Positions 15,822 through 23,675 of a stretch of DNA of 37,815 nt are shown here, one piece after another. The notes under the pieces were generated by a model. The model did not search any database, was not told the origin of the DNA, and saw only the letters and a program-made list of their open reading frames with translations. Both the position numbers and the translations under genes were made by a program. The DNA lies in NCBI GenBank assembly GCA_050699055.1, contig JBOHCT010000015.1:1-37815 (forward strand). The letters run 5' to 3'. The number at the start of each line of letters is the position of its first letter. The first letter of the stretch is position 1. The DNA is from JBOHCT01 sp050699055 (GTDB lineage Bacteria > Actinomycetota > Actinomycetes > Streptosporangiales > JBOHCT01).

Positions 15822-16852
15822 GCCGTTCTCCTGCTGCTCGTCCGGAGGATGGCGACGAAGAACGGCGCTCCGAAGAACGCGGTGACCACCCCGATGGGGA
15901 CCTCTGCCGGCGCGAGAGCCACCCGCCCGAGCAGGTCCGCGAGCGCCAGGAACGCACCACCGAAAAGCAGCGACATCGGCAGGATCATCCGGTAGCTCGG
16001 CCCGCAGGCCAACCGGGCGGCGTGCGGGACGATCAGCCCCACGAAGCCGATCAACCCGCTCACCGCGACAGCGGCCGCTGTCCCGAGCGACGCCACCACG
16101 ACGAGGATCAGCCGTACCCGCTGCGGGTGCAGTCCGAGGCTGGTGGCCTCGTCGTCGCCGACGCTCATCACGTCGAGCGTGCGCCCGTACGCGAACGCGA
16201 CCGCGGCAGTCACCGCGGTGTACGGCGCGAGCAGGGTCACGTCACGCCAGCCCGCCGTGGCGAGGCTGCCGAGAATCCACGTGAACACGGCCTCGATCTG
16301 GTCGGTGTGCCGCTGCTGGAGATATGTCTGGAGCGCGGTGAGGAAGCTGGCGACAGCGACGCCCGCGAGGATGAGCCCGGCCGGGGTACGCCGCGACGCG
16401 CCCGTCGTGCCGACCGCGTACGTGAGCGCGACCGCGATGACCGCGCCCGCGAACGCGAACAGCGGCAGTGGCGCCGGGAGCGCAGCGATTCCGCGTACGC
16501 CGGTCACGATCCCGACCGTCGCGCCGAGCCCAGCGCCCGCGGCGACACCGAGCAGGTACGGGTCGGCCAGCGGGTTGCGAAACACCCCCTGATAGCACCC
16601 GCCCGCCAGGGAGAGCGTGCCCCCGACCAGCAACCCGAGCACGACGCGCGGCAGCCGGATCTCCCACACGATCGCGGCCTCGCGGGGATCGAGGCGCGAG
16701 AGGTCATGGACGCCCGGGAGGTGGTCGGCGAGCGCCTCCGCGACACCGAGAGGCGGCAGCGACACCGCCCCGAGCGTGACACCCGCGAGCCCGGCGAGCA
16801 CCACGGCCCCGGCACCGGCGCACAGCCACGCGGTCCGCCCGCGTCCTCGCAT
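15818..16852 (-). CDS. btuC: cobalamin ABC transporter permease (FecCD/BtuC family)
   Basis: Membrane subunit of a type II ABC importer, about ten hydrophobic helices in 344 residues. Family motifs are RLPRVVLGLLVGGTLSLAG, VFRNPLADPYLLGVAAGAGLGA, then GLIGFVGLIVPHAARL, the cytoplasmic coupling region that contacts the ATPase, and GRVALAPAEVPIGVVTAFFGAPFFV. FecCD permeases carry either iron siderophores or cobalamin; the cobalamin riboswitch before the operon decides for B12. It starts at ATG 16852, five bases after the btuF stop, and its own stop overlaps the btuD GTG. Confidence 0.9.
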   Translation of the reverse strand: MRGRGRTAWLCAGAGAVVLAGLAGVTLGAVSLPPLGVAEALADHLPGVHDLSRLDPREAAIVWEIRLPRVVLGLLVGGTLSLAGGCYQGVFRNPLADPYLLGVAAGAGLGATVGIVTGVRGIAALPAPLPLFAFAGAVIAVALTYAVGTTGASRRTPAGLILAGVAVASFLTALQTYLQQRHTDQIEAVFTWILGSLATAGWRDVTLLAPYTAVTAAVAFAYGRTLDVMSVGDDEATSLGLHPQRVRLILVVVASLGTAAAVAVSGLIGFVGLIVPHAARLACGPSYRMILPMSLLFGGAFLALADLLGRVALAPAEVPIGVVTAFFGAPFFVAILRTSSRRTA

Positions 16853-16857
16853 GCCGG

Positions 16858-17814
16858 TCAGCCCGTCTCCGCGTGGTTCACCGCCCGGACGACGGCACGC
16901 AGGAAATCGACCACCCGGGGACCCCACCGGGACGATATGTCCGGATCGAGCACGAACACATTGCCGCGCCGCACGGCCGTGACATGCGACCAGCCGGGCC
17001 GCTTCGCCACTGTACGTGTGCTCTGTCCGCAGCACTGGGAGTCGGCCAGGAAGATCAGGTCGGGATTCTTCTCTATCACGTACTCCGCCGACAGCTGCGT
17101 GAAGCCCCGTCCCGACTTGTCGGCGGGGTCGGCGATGTTCCTGAGCCCCGCGAGTTGGTACACCTGGCCGATGAACGACTTCGAGGTCATCGCGTGCAAG
17201 CTGGGGTCGAGCTCGTGGTAGTAGGTCAGCGGGGGCTTGTGGTGCGGTGCCCGCGCCGCGATCTTCTTGATGTGCCGCTTCATGCGCAAGGCGAGGTGCC
17301 GCGCGCGATCCAGGTGACCGGTAAGGCGGCCCAGCTGGGTGATCTGACGGTACGTGCCCTGCAACTTCTTCGCGGCGGGGCCCTGGTAAACCGGTATCGA
17401 CAGCTTGCCGAGGCCGCTCAGCACGTGGTTCGTGTCAAAGGAGAGCACGACCAGGTCGGGATCGTAGCCCGCGATCGCCTCGACGTTGGGCTTGAACCCG
17501 GAGAGCTTGGTCCGCGGCGCGGACCGTGGGTAATCGGACTGGTTGTCGACCGCGACCACCTGCTTGCCGGCTCCGATCGCGTAGAGCATCTCGGTCAGGC
17601 TCGGCGACAGCGACACGATTCGTGACGGACGTTTCCGCACGCTCACGTCGCCGTTCGCGGCATGGACCGCGACGGGATAGGGCCCGGTACCGGCCTGGGC
17701 CGAGGTGCTCTGGCGCGAGGCGGGGGCCGTACGGGATCCGCCGGTCGCGCAGCCCGCGGCCAGCAAGGGAACCAAGAGACACAGCGCGGCGGCGGTGATG
17801 ACGCGTCTGGACAA
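16858..17814 (-). CDS. btuF: cobalamin ABC transporter substrate-binding lipoprotein
   Basis: Extracellular binding protein that delivers vitamin B12 to BtuC/BtuD. The N-terminus is a lipoprotein signal with lipobox LLAAGC (lipidated C22), followed by a linker rich in Ser, Ala and Thr. The mature part shows the TroA/BtuF-like pattern: RIVSLSPSLTEMLYAIGAGKQVVAVDNQSDYP, then NVEAIAGYDPDLVV and YVIEKNPDLIFLAD. A CCGQ loop (DSQCCGQST) is conserved-looking. The start codon is the rare TTG at 17814, chosen because a perfect AGGAGG (17825-17830) precedes it by ten bases and is itself half of the riboswitch hairpin. First gene of btuF-btuC-btuD. Confidence 0.9.
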   Translation of the reverse strand: MSRRVITAAALCLLVPLLAAGCATGGSRTAPASRQSTSAQAGTGPYPVAVHAANGDVSVRKRPSRIVSLSPSLTEMLYAIGAGKQVVAVDNQSDYPRSAPRTKLSGFKPNVEAIAGYDPDLVVLSFDTNHVLSGLGKLSIPVYQGPAAKKLQGTYRQITQLGRLTGHLDRARHLALRMKRHIKKIAARAPHHKPPLTYYHELDPSLHAMTSKSFIGQVYQLAGLRNIADPADKSGRGFTQLSAEYVIEKNPDLIFLADSQCCGQSTRTVAKRPGWSHVTAVRRGNVFVLDPDISSRWGPRVVDFLRAVVRAVNHAETG

Positions 17815-17824
17815 CCCGGGAACA

Positions 17825-17862
17825 CCTCCTGTCGGTCGAGGACGAGAACTCGCCGACAGGAG
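17825..17862 (-). promoter_or_regulatory. ribosome-site-sequestering hairpin (riboswitch expression platform)
   Basis: The two 10-base arms, CTCCTGTCGG (17862-17853) and CCGACAGGAG (17835-17826), are perfectly complementary and separated by 17 bases. The second arm contains most of the AGGAGG ribosome site of btuF. When formed, the hairpin hides that site, so it is the natural OFF switch, presumably stabilised when cobalamin binds upstream. There is no T tract, so control should be at translation. Confidence 0.8.
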
Positions 17863-17904
17863 CTGGAACTCCGGCTGGCGGACGCCCCTCCTCGAGAGCG
17901 AGAC

Positions 17905-18085
17905 TCACCCCCGCACGGCAGGCGACCTGGCTAGCTCCGGAAGAGCATCACAGTTGCGGGACAGCGCCGGGATCCGACCGGACTTCGCTGCCGTGCGAGA
18001 ACGAGACGAGGATACGCCCCCGGAAGCGGACGCATCACGGCACGGCCGCCCGATGGCCGAACATGATCTCCGTGAGTGGTCGGGA
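17905..18085 (-). ncRNA. cobalamin riboswitch aptamer
   Basis: Read on the minus strand, conserved elements appear in the right order: GAAGTCCGGTCGGATCCCGG (17986-17967), the core CCCGCAACTGTGA (17960-17948), and the B12 box AGCCAGGTCGCCTGCC (17932-17917), matching consensus AGCCAGGAGACCTGCC except in the variable middle. The outer boundaries are estimated. It senses adenosylcobalamin or a related corrinoid and lies upstream of btuF, so uptake should be shut down when B12 is plentiful. The whole 17815-18136 gap is taken up by this leader and its promoter. Confidence 0.9.
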
Positions 18086-18090
18086 GAGGG

Positions 18091-18096
18091 AGGATA
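18091..18096 (-). promoter_or_regulatory. possible -10 element for the btuFCD leader
   Basis: TATCCT on the minus strand, just outside the aptamer, would start the transcript near 18084. No clear -35 is seen. dxs ends 40 bases upstream without a recognisable terminator, so some read-through from dxs is possible. Confidence 0.4.
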
Positions 18097-18136
18097 CTGT
18101 GCGTGCGGACCATGGACGAGGACTCACCCGCACGGG

Positions 18137-20041
18137 CTAGTCGGTCGGCTGCTCCTCGATCTCGAGCACGGGCGCCCGCTTGGCCACGGACTCGACGATC
18201 TCGCGGGCGAGGTCCTGCGCGGTGAGGCCGGCGTCGGCCAGGATCTCCGGACGCTTGGCGTGCGGAAGGTACTCGCGCGGCAGCCCGAAGTTACGAACCG
18301 GCACGTCCACATCCGCGTCGCGGAGAAGCTGGGACACGGCCGCGCCGACACCGCTGACCCGCACGTTGTCCTCGACGACGGCGACGAAACGGTGGCGGGC
18401 ACCGAGTTCCGCGAGCGCCGGGTCGAGCGGCTTGACCCAGCGTGGATCCACCGCGGTCACCCCGATGCCCTGGTCGGTGAGACGGTCGGCCACCTCGAGG
18501 CACACCTCGGCCATCGTTCCCACGGCGACGAGCAGGACGTCCTCGCCGTCGGCGCGGGCCAGCACGTCCATGACGCCGACCCGGTCCACAGCGGGAAGGT
18601 CGTCGCCGACGGAGCCCTTGGGATAGCGCACGACGGTCGGCCCGTCGTCGAACGCCACCGCCTCCCTGAGCTCGGCACGCAACGTCGAGGCGTCACGCGG
18701 TGCCGCGATGCGCAACCCCGGGACGACCTGCAGGACCGACATGTCCCACATGCCGTTGTGGCTCGGCCCGTCGGGGCCGGTCACCCCAGAACGATCGAGC
18801 GCGAAGGTCACCGGCAGCCGGTGCAGGCCGACGTCCATCAGCACCTGGTCGAAGGCGCGATTGAGGAACGTCGCGTAGACCGCGACGACCGGGTGCATGC
18901 CTCCGGTGGCCAGGCCCGCGGCGGAGGTGACGGCGTGCTGCTCGGCGATGCCCACGTCGAAGACCCGATCTGGGTGGGCCTCCTTGAACGCGGCGAGGCC
19001 GGTGGGGTGCAGCATAGCGGCGGTGATCGCGACGACGTCGGGGCGCTCCGCGGCGATGGAGATCAGCTCCTCGCTGAAGACCTTCGTCCACGATGTCCCC
19101 GACGCCTTCAGCGGCTTGCCCGTCTCGGGGTCGAACGCCCCCGGGCTGTGCAGGCAGTCGGTGTCGTCGCTCTCGGCCGGCTCGTACCCGAATCCCTTGC
19201 GGGTGATGCAGTGGACGATCACCGGCCCGCCGAAACCGCGGGCTACCTGCAGCGCCCACTCGACGGCCTGCTCGTCGTGGCCGTCGATCGGCCCGAGGTA
19301 CTTGATGCCGAGGTCCTCGAACATTCCCTGCGGCGTCAGGATGTCCTTCAGGCCCTTCTTGAACCCGTGCAGGGTGTCGTACAAGGGGGGCCCGACGAAC
19401 GGCGTGCGGCCGAGCGTGTCCTTGACCATCGCGAGCGCCTGCTCGTAGCCCTGGGTCACACGCAGGTTGGCGAGATGGTTGCCGAGGCCGCCGATCGTCG
19501 GAGAGTACGACCTGCCGTTGTCGTTGACCACGATCACGAGCGGCCGGTCCTTGGCGGCCGCGATGTTGTTCAGCGCCTCCCACGCCATGCCGCCGGTGAG
19601 CGCTCCGTCGCCGATAACCGCCGCGACCGCGCGGTCGGACTCCCCGCGCAGCCCGTAGGCCTTGGCGAGCCCGTCGGCGTAGGCCAGCGACGTCGACGCG
19701 TGGGAGTTCTCGATGATGTCGTGGTCGGACTCCGCCCTGCTGGGGTATCCGGACAGCCCGCCCTTCTGCCGCAGCCTGGAGAAGTCGCGCCGGCCGGTCA
19801 GGATCTTGTGGACGTACGCCTGGTGGCCGGTATCGAACAGGACCCGGTCGCGGGGGGAGTCGAAGACACGGTGCAGCGCGATCGTGAGCTCGACCGCCCC
19901 CAGGTTGGGCCCCAGGTGACCGCCGGTCCGCGCGATGGACGTCACGAGAAAGTCCCGGACCTCGGCGGCCAGCTGAGGCAGCTGCGCGGGATCGACGCGT
20001 TTGAGGTCCTCGGGTCCCTGTATCGAGTCGAGCAGGGTCAC
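18137..20041 (-). CDS. dxs: 1-deoxy-D-xylulose-5-phosphate synthase
   Basis: First enzyme of the MEP isoprenoid pathway: joins pyruvate and glyceraldehyde 3-phosphate with thiamine diphosphate and magnesium. Key sites are H73 in LFDTGHQAYVHK, the ThDP/Mg motif GDGALTGGMAWEALNN from 144, and the second-domain motif DRSGVTGPDGPSHNGMWD. The transketolase C-terminal domain closes the protein (634 residues, normal). GTG 20041 is preceded by GAGGTGA at six bases. A possible -10 TAGACT is at 20077-20082. It is intact and on the same strand as acnA but separated from it by a 270-base gap and a gene remnant. Confidence 0.96.
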   Translation of the reverse strand: MTLLDSIQGPEDLKRVDPAQLPQLAAEVRDFLVTSIARTGGHLGPNLGAVELTIALHRVFDSPRDRVLFDTGHQAYVHKILTGRRDFSRLRQKGGLSGYPSRAESDHDIIENSHASTSLAYADGLAKAYGLRGESDRAVAAVIGDGALTGGMAWEALNNIAAAKDRPLVIVVNDNGRSYSPTIGGLGNHLANLRVTQGYEQALAMVKDTLGRTPFVGPPLYDTLHGFKKGLKDILTPQGMFEDLGIKYLGPIDGHDEQAVEWALQVARGFGGPVIVHCITRKGFGYEPAESDDTDCLHSPGAFDPETGKPLKASGTSWTKVFSEELISIAAERPDVVAITAAMLHPTGLAAFKEAHPDRVFDVGIAEQHAVTSAAGLATGGMHPVVAVYATFLNRAFDQVLMDVGLHRLPVTFALDRSGVTGPDGPSHNGMWDMSVLQVVPGLRIAAPRDASTLRAELREAVAFDDGPTVVRYPKGSVGDDLPAVDRVGVMDVLARADGEDVLLVAVGTMAEVCLEVADRLTDQGIGVTAVDPRWVKPLDPALAELGARHRFVAVVEDNVRVSGVGAAVSQLLRDADVDVPVRNFGLPREYLPHAKRPEILADAGLTAQDLAREIVESVAKRAPVLEIEEQPTD

Positions 20042-20076
20042 CAGACATCACCTCGAATACGGAGAAAGCTTCCGGC

Positions 20077-20082
20077 AGTCTA
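20077..20082 (-). promoter_or_regulatory. possible -10 element for dxs
   Basis: TAGACT on the minus strand; a transcript starting near 20070 would have a leader of about 30 bases that includes the GAGGTGA ribosome site. The -35 is not clear. Confidence 0.35.
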
Positions 20083-20121
20083 GCCACAGGGACGATCCGC
20101 GAAACCGTTCCCTCGCGAGGA

Positions 20122-20178
20122 TCACGTCTCGGGATCGTGGTCCTCGATCGGCCGGTCCTCCAGCGGCTCCGCACTCAC
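20122..20178 (-). CDS. 18-residue open frame with strong ribosome site upstream of dxs
   Basis: GTG 20178 to a TGA at 20122 encodes MSAEPLEDRPIEDHDPET, a very acidic peptide. It is preceded by AAGGGAGGTGA (20195-20185), almost the full complement of the 16S rRNA tail, nine bases before the GTG. It lies in the 20042-20312 gap, 40 bases upstream of the presumed dxs promoter. It may be a leader peptide, a small protein, or the rest of an older gene whose ribosome site survived. Nothing else is recognisable in this gap. Confidence 0.3.
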   Translation of the reverse strand: MSAEPLEDRPIEDHDPET

Positions 20179-20312
20179 CGCCGGTCACCTCCCTTCAGGA
20201 GTGCCCTCAGTGTGTCACAGCGAGACGCCGGACGGCCCGGCCAGCGCCGTGGCACCCCCGGGACCGCCCGACATGACCACGACAGAAGCGGCGGCATGTC
20301 GCATCCGACCAT

Positions 20313-20459
20313 CTACTTGAGCGGGTTTTCCCAGCGGACGCCGGGAAAGCGCGCGAAGTCGCCGTCGGTGGACGCGACGATCAGGCCGTGCTGGATGGCC
20401 AACGCGGCCAGGTGCGCGTCGTGCACGAGGTTGCCGACGGGCGCGGTCGCCGTCAGGAG
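20313..20459 (-). pseudogene. 3' remnant of a VapC-type PIN-domain toxin gene
   Basis: A third minus-strand frame, different from that of acnA, reads LLTATAPVGNLVHDAH, then LAALAIQHGLIVASTD and GDFARFPGVRWENPLK before TAG. This is the C-terminal quarter of VapC-family RNases: NLVxDAHLAALAIEHG with its catalytic aspartate, the STDxDFxRFPG motif with the last acidic cluster, and the usual WxNPL ending. The first codons overlap the end of acnA by about seven bases; nothing of the earlier toxin is found upstream in any frame, where acnA lies. No antitoxin gene is nearby. A vestige, not an active toxin. Confidence 0.75.
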
Positions 20460-23104
20460 CGCAGCAGCTGGCGGAGGACATACTGCATGATCCCGCCGTG
20501 GCGGTAGTACTCCCCCTCGACCGGCGTGTCGATGCGGACGACCGCGTTGAACTCGCTGCCGTCGGCCCGGACCGTGATCTCCCGCGGGATCTCCGTTGCG
20601 CCCTCGACCCCGACGATGTCGAACGTCTCACGCCCGGTGAGCCCGAGCGCCGCGGCCGACTCGCCGTCGCGGAACTGCAGCGGCAGCACACCCATGCCAA
20701 TGAGGTTGGACCTGTGGATTCGCTCGAACGACTCGGCGAGCACCGCGCGCACGCCCAACAGGAGCGTGCCCTTGGCAGCCCAGTCGCGCGAGGACCCTGA
20801 CCCGTACTCCTTGCCGGCCACGATGACAAGCGGGAGGTTCTCCTCCGCGTACCGCGTCGCCGCGTCGTAGATCGTCATCTGCTCGCCATCCGGCAGGTGC
20901 ACGGTCACGCCGCCCTCGGTGCCTGGCGCGAGCTGGTTGCGCAGCCGGATGTTGGCGAAGGTGCCCCGGATCATCACCTCGTGGTTGCCACGCCGCGACC
21001 CGTAGGAGTTGAAGTCCGCACGGGCGACCCCGTGGTCCAGGAGGTAGCGGCCGGCCGGGCTGTCCGGCTTGATGGCGCCCGCGGGCGAGATGTGGTCGGT
21101 CGTCACCGAGTCGCCGAGCAGCGCGAGGCAGCGGGCGCCGCGGATGTCGCGGACCGGCTCTGGCTCGGCCCCCATGCCGTCGAAGTACGGGGGCCTGCGT
21201 ACGTACGTGGAGTCATCCGCCCACTCGAAGAGCCCCCCCTCGGAGACCGACAGCGACCGCCAGCGGTCGTCGCCGGAGTACACTTCGGCGTAGTCGCGCG
21301 CGAACATCTCCGACTGCACCGCCTCGGCGATGACGTCGTTGACCTCCTGACCGGACGGCCAGACGTCGGAGAGGTAGACGGGCTCGCCGTCGCCGCCGGT
21401 CCCGAGCGGCTCCGTCGTCAGGTCGATGTCCATCGTCCCCGCCAGCGCGTACGCCACGACGAGCGGCGGAGACGCGAGGTAGTTCAGCTTGCAGTCGGGG
21501 TTGATGCGCCCCTCGAAGTTTCTGTTGCCCGACAGCACCGAGCAGACGGCGAGGTCGGTGTCGTTCACGGCCGCACTCACCGGCTCGGGCAGCGGCCCTG
21601 AGTTGCCGATGCAGGTGGTGCAGCCATAGCCGACGAGGTGGAAGCCCAGCTTCTCCAGGTACGGCGTGAGGCCCGCCCGCTCGTAGTAGTCCATGACGAC
21701 CTTCGAACCGGGCGCGAGCGAGGTCTTCACCCACGGCTTGCGCGACAGGCCCCGCTCGACGGCCTTCTTCGCGAGCAGCGCGGCACCGATCATCACCTGC
21801 GGGTTGGAGGTGTTGGTGCAGCTGGTGATCGCGGCGATGACGACCGCGCCGTGGTCGACCCGCGTCCGGGTGCCGTCGTCCAGGATGACCGGGGTCGGGC
21901 GGGACCCCTCGGGGGCGTACTCGCGGAGCGTGGCGCGGAACCGCTCCTTCGACGCCTTGAGGGGCACCCGGTCCTGTGGTCGCTTCGGGCCCGCGAGGCT
22001 CGGCTCGACGGTCGACAACTCGAGCTCGAGGGTCTCGGAGTACCGCGGGCTGTGCGCGGGGTCGTGCCACAGACCCTGCTCCTTGGCGTACGCCTCGACG
22101 AGGGCGATCTGGTCCGCGGAGCGTCCGGTTAGCCGCAGGTACGTGAGCGTCTCCTGGTCGACCGGGAAGATCGCGCAGGTCGAGCCGTACTCCGGACTCA
22201 TGTTGCCGATCGTCGCACGGTTGGCGAGCGGGATGCCCGCCACACCGGGACCGTAGAACTCCACGAACTTCCCGACGACGCCGTGACGCCGCAGCATCTC
22301 GGTGATCGTGAGTACGAGGTCGGTGGCGGTGGCGCCGTCCGGCAGCGCACCGGTCAGCTTGAACCCGACGACCCTTGGGATCAGCATCGTGATCGGCTGC
22401 CCGAGCATGGCGGCCTCCGCTTCGATGCCGCCGACTCCCCAGCCGAGAACGCCGAGCCCGTTCACCATTGTGGTGTGTGAGTCGGTTCCGACGAGGGTGT
22501 CCGGATACGCGACCCTGTCCCGGCCGAAGACGACACGAGCGAGGTACTCGATGTTGACCTGGTGGACGATGCCGGTGTCGGGGGGCACCACGCGGAAGCT
22601 GTCGAAGGCGCGCTGGCCCCACTTGAGGAACTGGTAGCGCTCGGCGTTGCGCTGGAACTCCAGCTCCATGTTGCGCTCGATAGCGCCCGGCATGCCGAAG
22701 AAGTCGGCGATGACGGAATGGTCGATGACCAACTCCGCCGGGGCGAGCGGGTTGATCCGCGCCGGGTCGCCCTCGAGATCACGCATCGCCTCGCGCATCG
22801 CCGCGAGGTCGACGACGGCCGGTACTCCCGTGAAGTCCTGCATCAACACCCGAGCGGGCGTGAACTGGATCTCCTTGCTCGGCTGGGTCGCCGGGTCCCA
22901 GCCCGCGAGCGCGCGGACGTCGTCCGGCGACACCCGGGTGTCGTCCTCAGTGCGCAGCAGGTTCTCGAGCAGGACCTTCAGGCTGTACGGCAGGTCCGCG
23001 GACCCTTCGACCGCGTCCAACCGGTAGATGTCATACGACGCGTCCCCGACACGCAGCAGGTCGCGGGCGGCGAAGCTGTCCGCCGACTCAGTCCCCATCG
23101 ACAC
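20453..23104 (-). CDS. acnA: aconitate hydratase (AcnA type)
   Basis: Citric-acid-cycle enzyme that isomerises citrate and isocitrate through a [4Fe-4S] cluster; apo forms of the AcnA/IRP clade can bind RNA. The cluster ligands are C429 (TSCTNTSNP) and C495/C498 (YGCTTCIGNSG). Other signatures are VGTDSHTTMVNGLGVLGWGVGGIEAE, the SGNRNFEGR active-site loop and GSGSSRDWAAKG in the swivelling domain. GTG 23104 fits the AGGAGG nine bases upstream; ATG 23098 is the main alternative. Length 883 residues, complete. The 3' end abuts the toxin remnant, so sequence beyond the stop is not ancestral to this locus. A possible -10 TAGCCT is at 23151-23146. Confidence 0.95.
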   Translation of the reverse strand: MSMGTESADSFAARDLLRVGDASYDIYRLDAVEGSADLPYSLKVLLENLLRTEDDTRVSPDDVRALAGWDPATQPSKEIQFTPARVLMQDFTGVPAVVDLAAMREAMRDLEGDPARINPLAPAELVIDHSVIADFFGMPGAIERNMELEFQRNAERYQFLKWGQRAFDSFRVVPPDTGIVHQVNIEYLARVVFGRDRVAYPDTLVGTDSHTTMVNGLGVLGWGVGGIEAEAAMLGQPITMLIPRVVGFKLTGALPDGATATDLVLTITEMLRRHGVVGKFVEFYGPGVAGIPLANRATIGNMSPEYGSTCAIFPVDQETLTYLRLTGRSADQIALVEAYAKEQGLWHDPAHSPRYSETLELELSTVEPSLAGPKRPQDRVPLKASKERFRATLREYAPEGSRPTPVILDDGTRTRVDHGAVVIAAITSCTNTSNPQVMIGAALLAKKAVERGLSRKPWVKTSLAPGSKVVMDYYERAGLTPYLEKLGFHLVGYGCTTCIGNSGPLPEPVSAAVNDTDLAVCSVLSGNRNFEGRINPDCKLNYLASPPLVVAYALAGTMDIDLTTEPLGTGGDGEPVYLSDVWPSGQEVNDVIAEAVQSEMFARDYAEVYSGDDRWRSLSVSEGGLFEWADDSTYVRRPPYFDGMGAEPEPVRDIRGARCLALLGDSVTTDHISPAGAIKPDSPAGRYLLDHGVARADFNSYGSRRGNHEVMIRGTFANIRLRNQLAPGTEGGVTVHLPDGEQMTIYDAATRYAEENLPLVIVAGKEYGSGSSRDWAAKGTLLLGVRAVLAESFERIHRSNLIGMGVLPLQFRDGESAAALGLTGRETFDIVGVEGATEIPREITVRADGSEFNAVVRIDTPVEGEYYRHGGIMQYVLRQLLRS

Positions 23105-23213
23105 AGCCCTCATCCTCCTCAGGCTTCGTGTATCGCTCGGTGGCGAGGCTACACGGCAGGACCGGTGAACCGACCCCATCGCCTGCCCAAGTGCGGCACG
23201 GCATGCTGGGGCC

Positions 23214-23675
23214 ATGGACGCCAGGCCTACGGATAGCCCGCTCTCGCCCGAAGAACGGGCGCGAATCCGGGACAGCATCGGTCGCCAGACTCTCATGCGC
23301 ACGCTCGGTGTCGAGGTCGTCGATCTCGCCCGCGGGCGCGTCACGCTGGACCTCCCGTTCCGGGCCGACCTGTGCCAGCAGCAGGGGTACGTCCACGCCG
23401 GGGCGCTCACGAGCGTCGTCGACTCGGCCTGCGGCTACGCCGCCCTATCCGCGATGCCGCCGGGGCGCGAGGTGCTGACCGTAGAGTTCAAGGTCAATCT
23501 CCTGGCGCCGGGACGGGCGGAACGTTTCCGCGCGACCGGGATCGTGGTGCGGTCTGGGCGGACGCTGACCATCTGTCGCGGAGAGGTGACCGCGATCGCC
23601 GGCGGCAAGCCCGGCAGCCTGGTGGCCGTGATGCAGGCGACGATGATGGCCGTCGATGGCACTCAGCCGACCTGA
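23214..23675 (+). CDS. PaaI-like hot-dog thioesterase
   Basis: Acyl-CoA thioesterase of the hot-dog fold. The 153 residues contain the PaaI/4HBT core: RVTLDLPFRADLCQQQGYVHAG, the HAGALTSVVDSACGYAA helix with the conserved acidic residue facing the thioester, LTVEFKVNLLAPG, and the back strand RTLTICRGEVTA. Substrate unknown. ATG 23214 has no ribosome site; CATGCT six bases upstream could serve as a -10 for leaderless initiation. It is divergent from acnA and overlaps the end of the LLM gene by 13 bases, tail to tail. Confidence 0.88.
   Translation: MDARPTDSPLSPEERARIRDSIGRQTLMRTLGVEVVDLARGRVTLDLPFRADLCQQQGYVHAGALTSVVDSACGYAALSAMPPGREVLTVEFKVNLLAPGRAERFRATGIVVRSGRTLTICRGEVTAIAGGKPGSLVAVMQATMMAVDGTQPT

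Noticed and set aside
15725..17221. Plus-strand 498-residue open frame opposite btuC and btuF
   Set aside because: Rich in Arg, His, Asp and Pro with no domain; antisense of clearly coding transporter genes.
17705..20083. Plus-strand 792-residue open frame opposite dxs and the riboswitch
   Set aside because: Antisense of dxs; composition typical of a GC-rich shadow frame.
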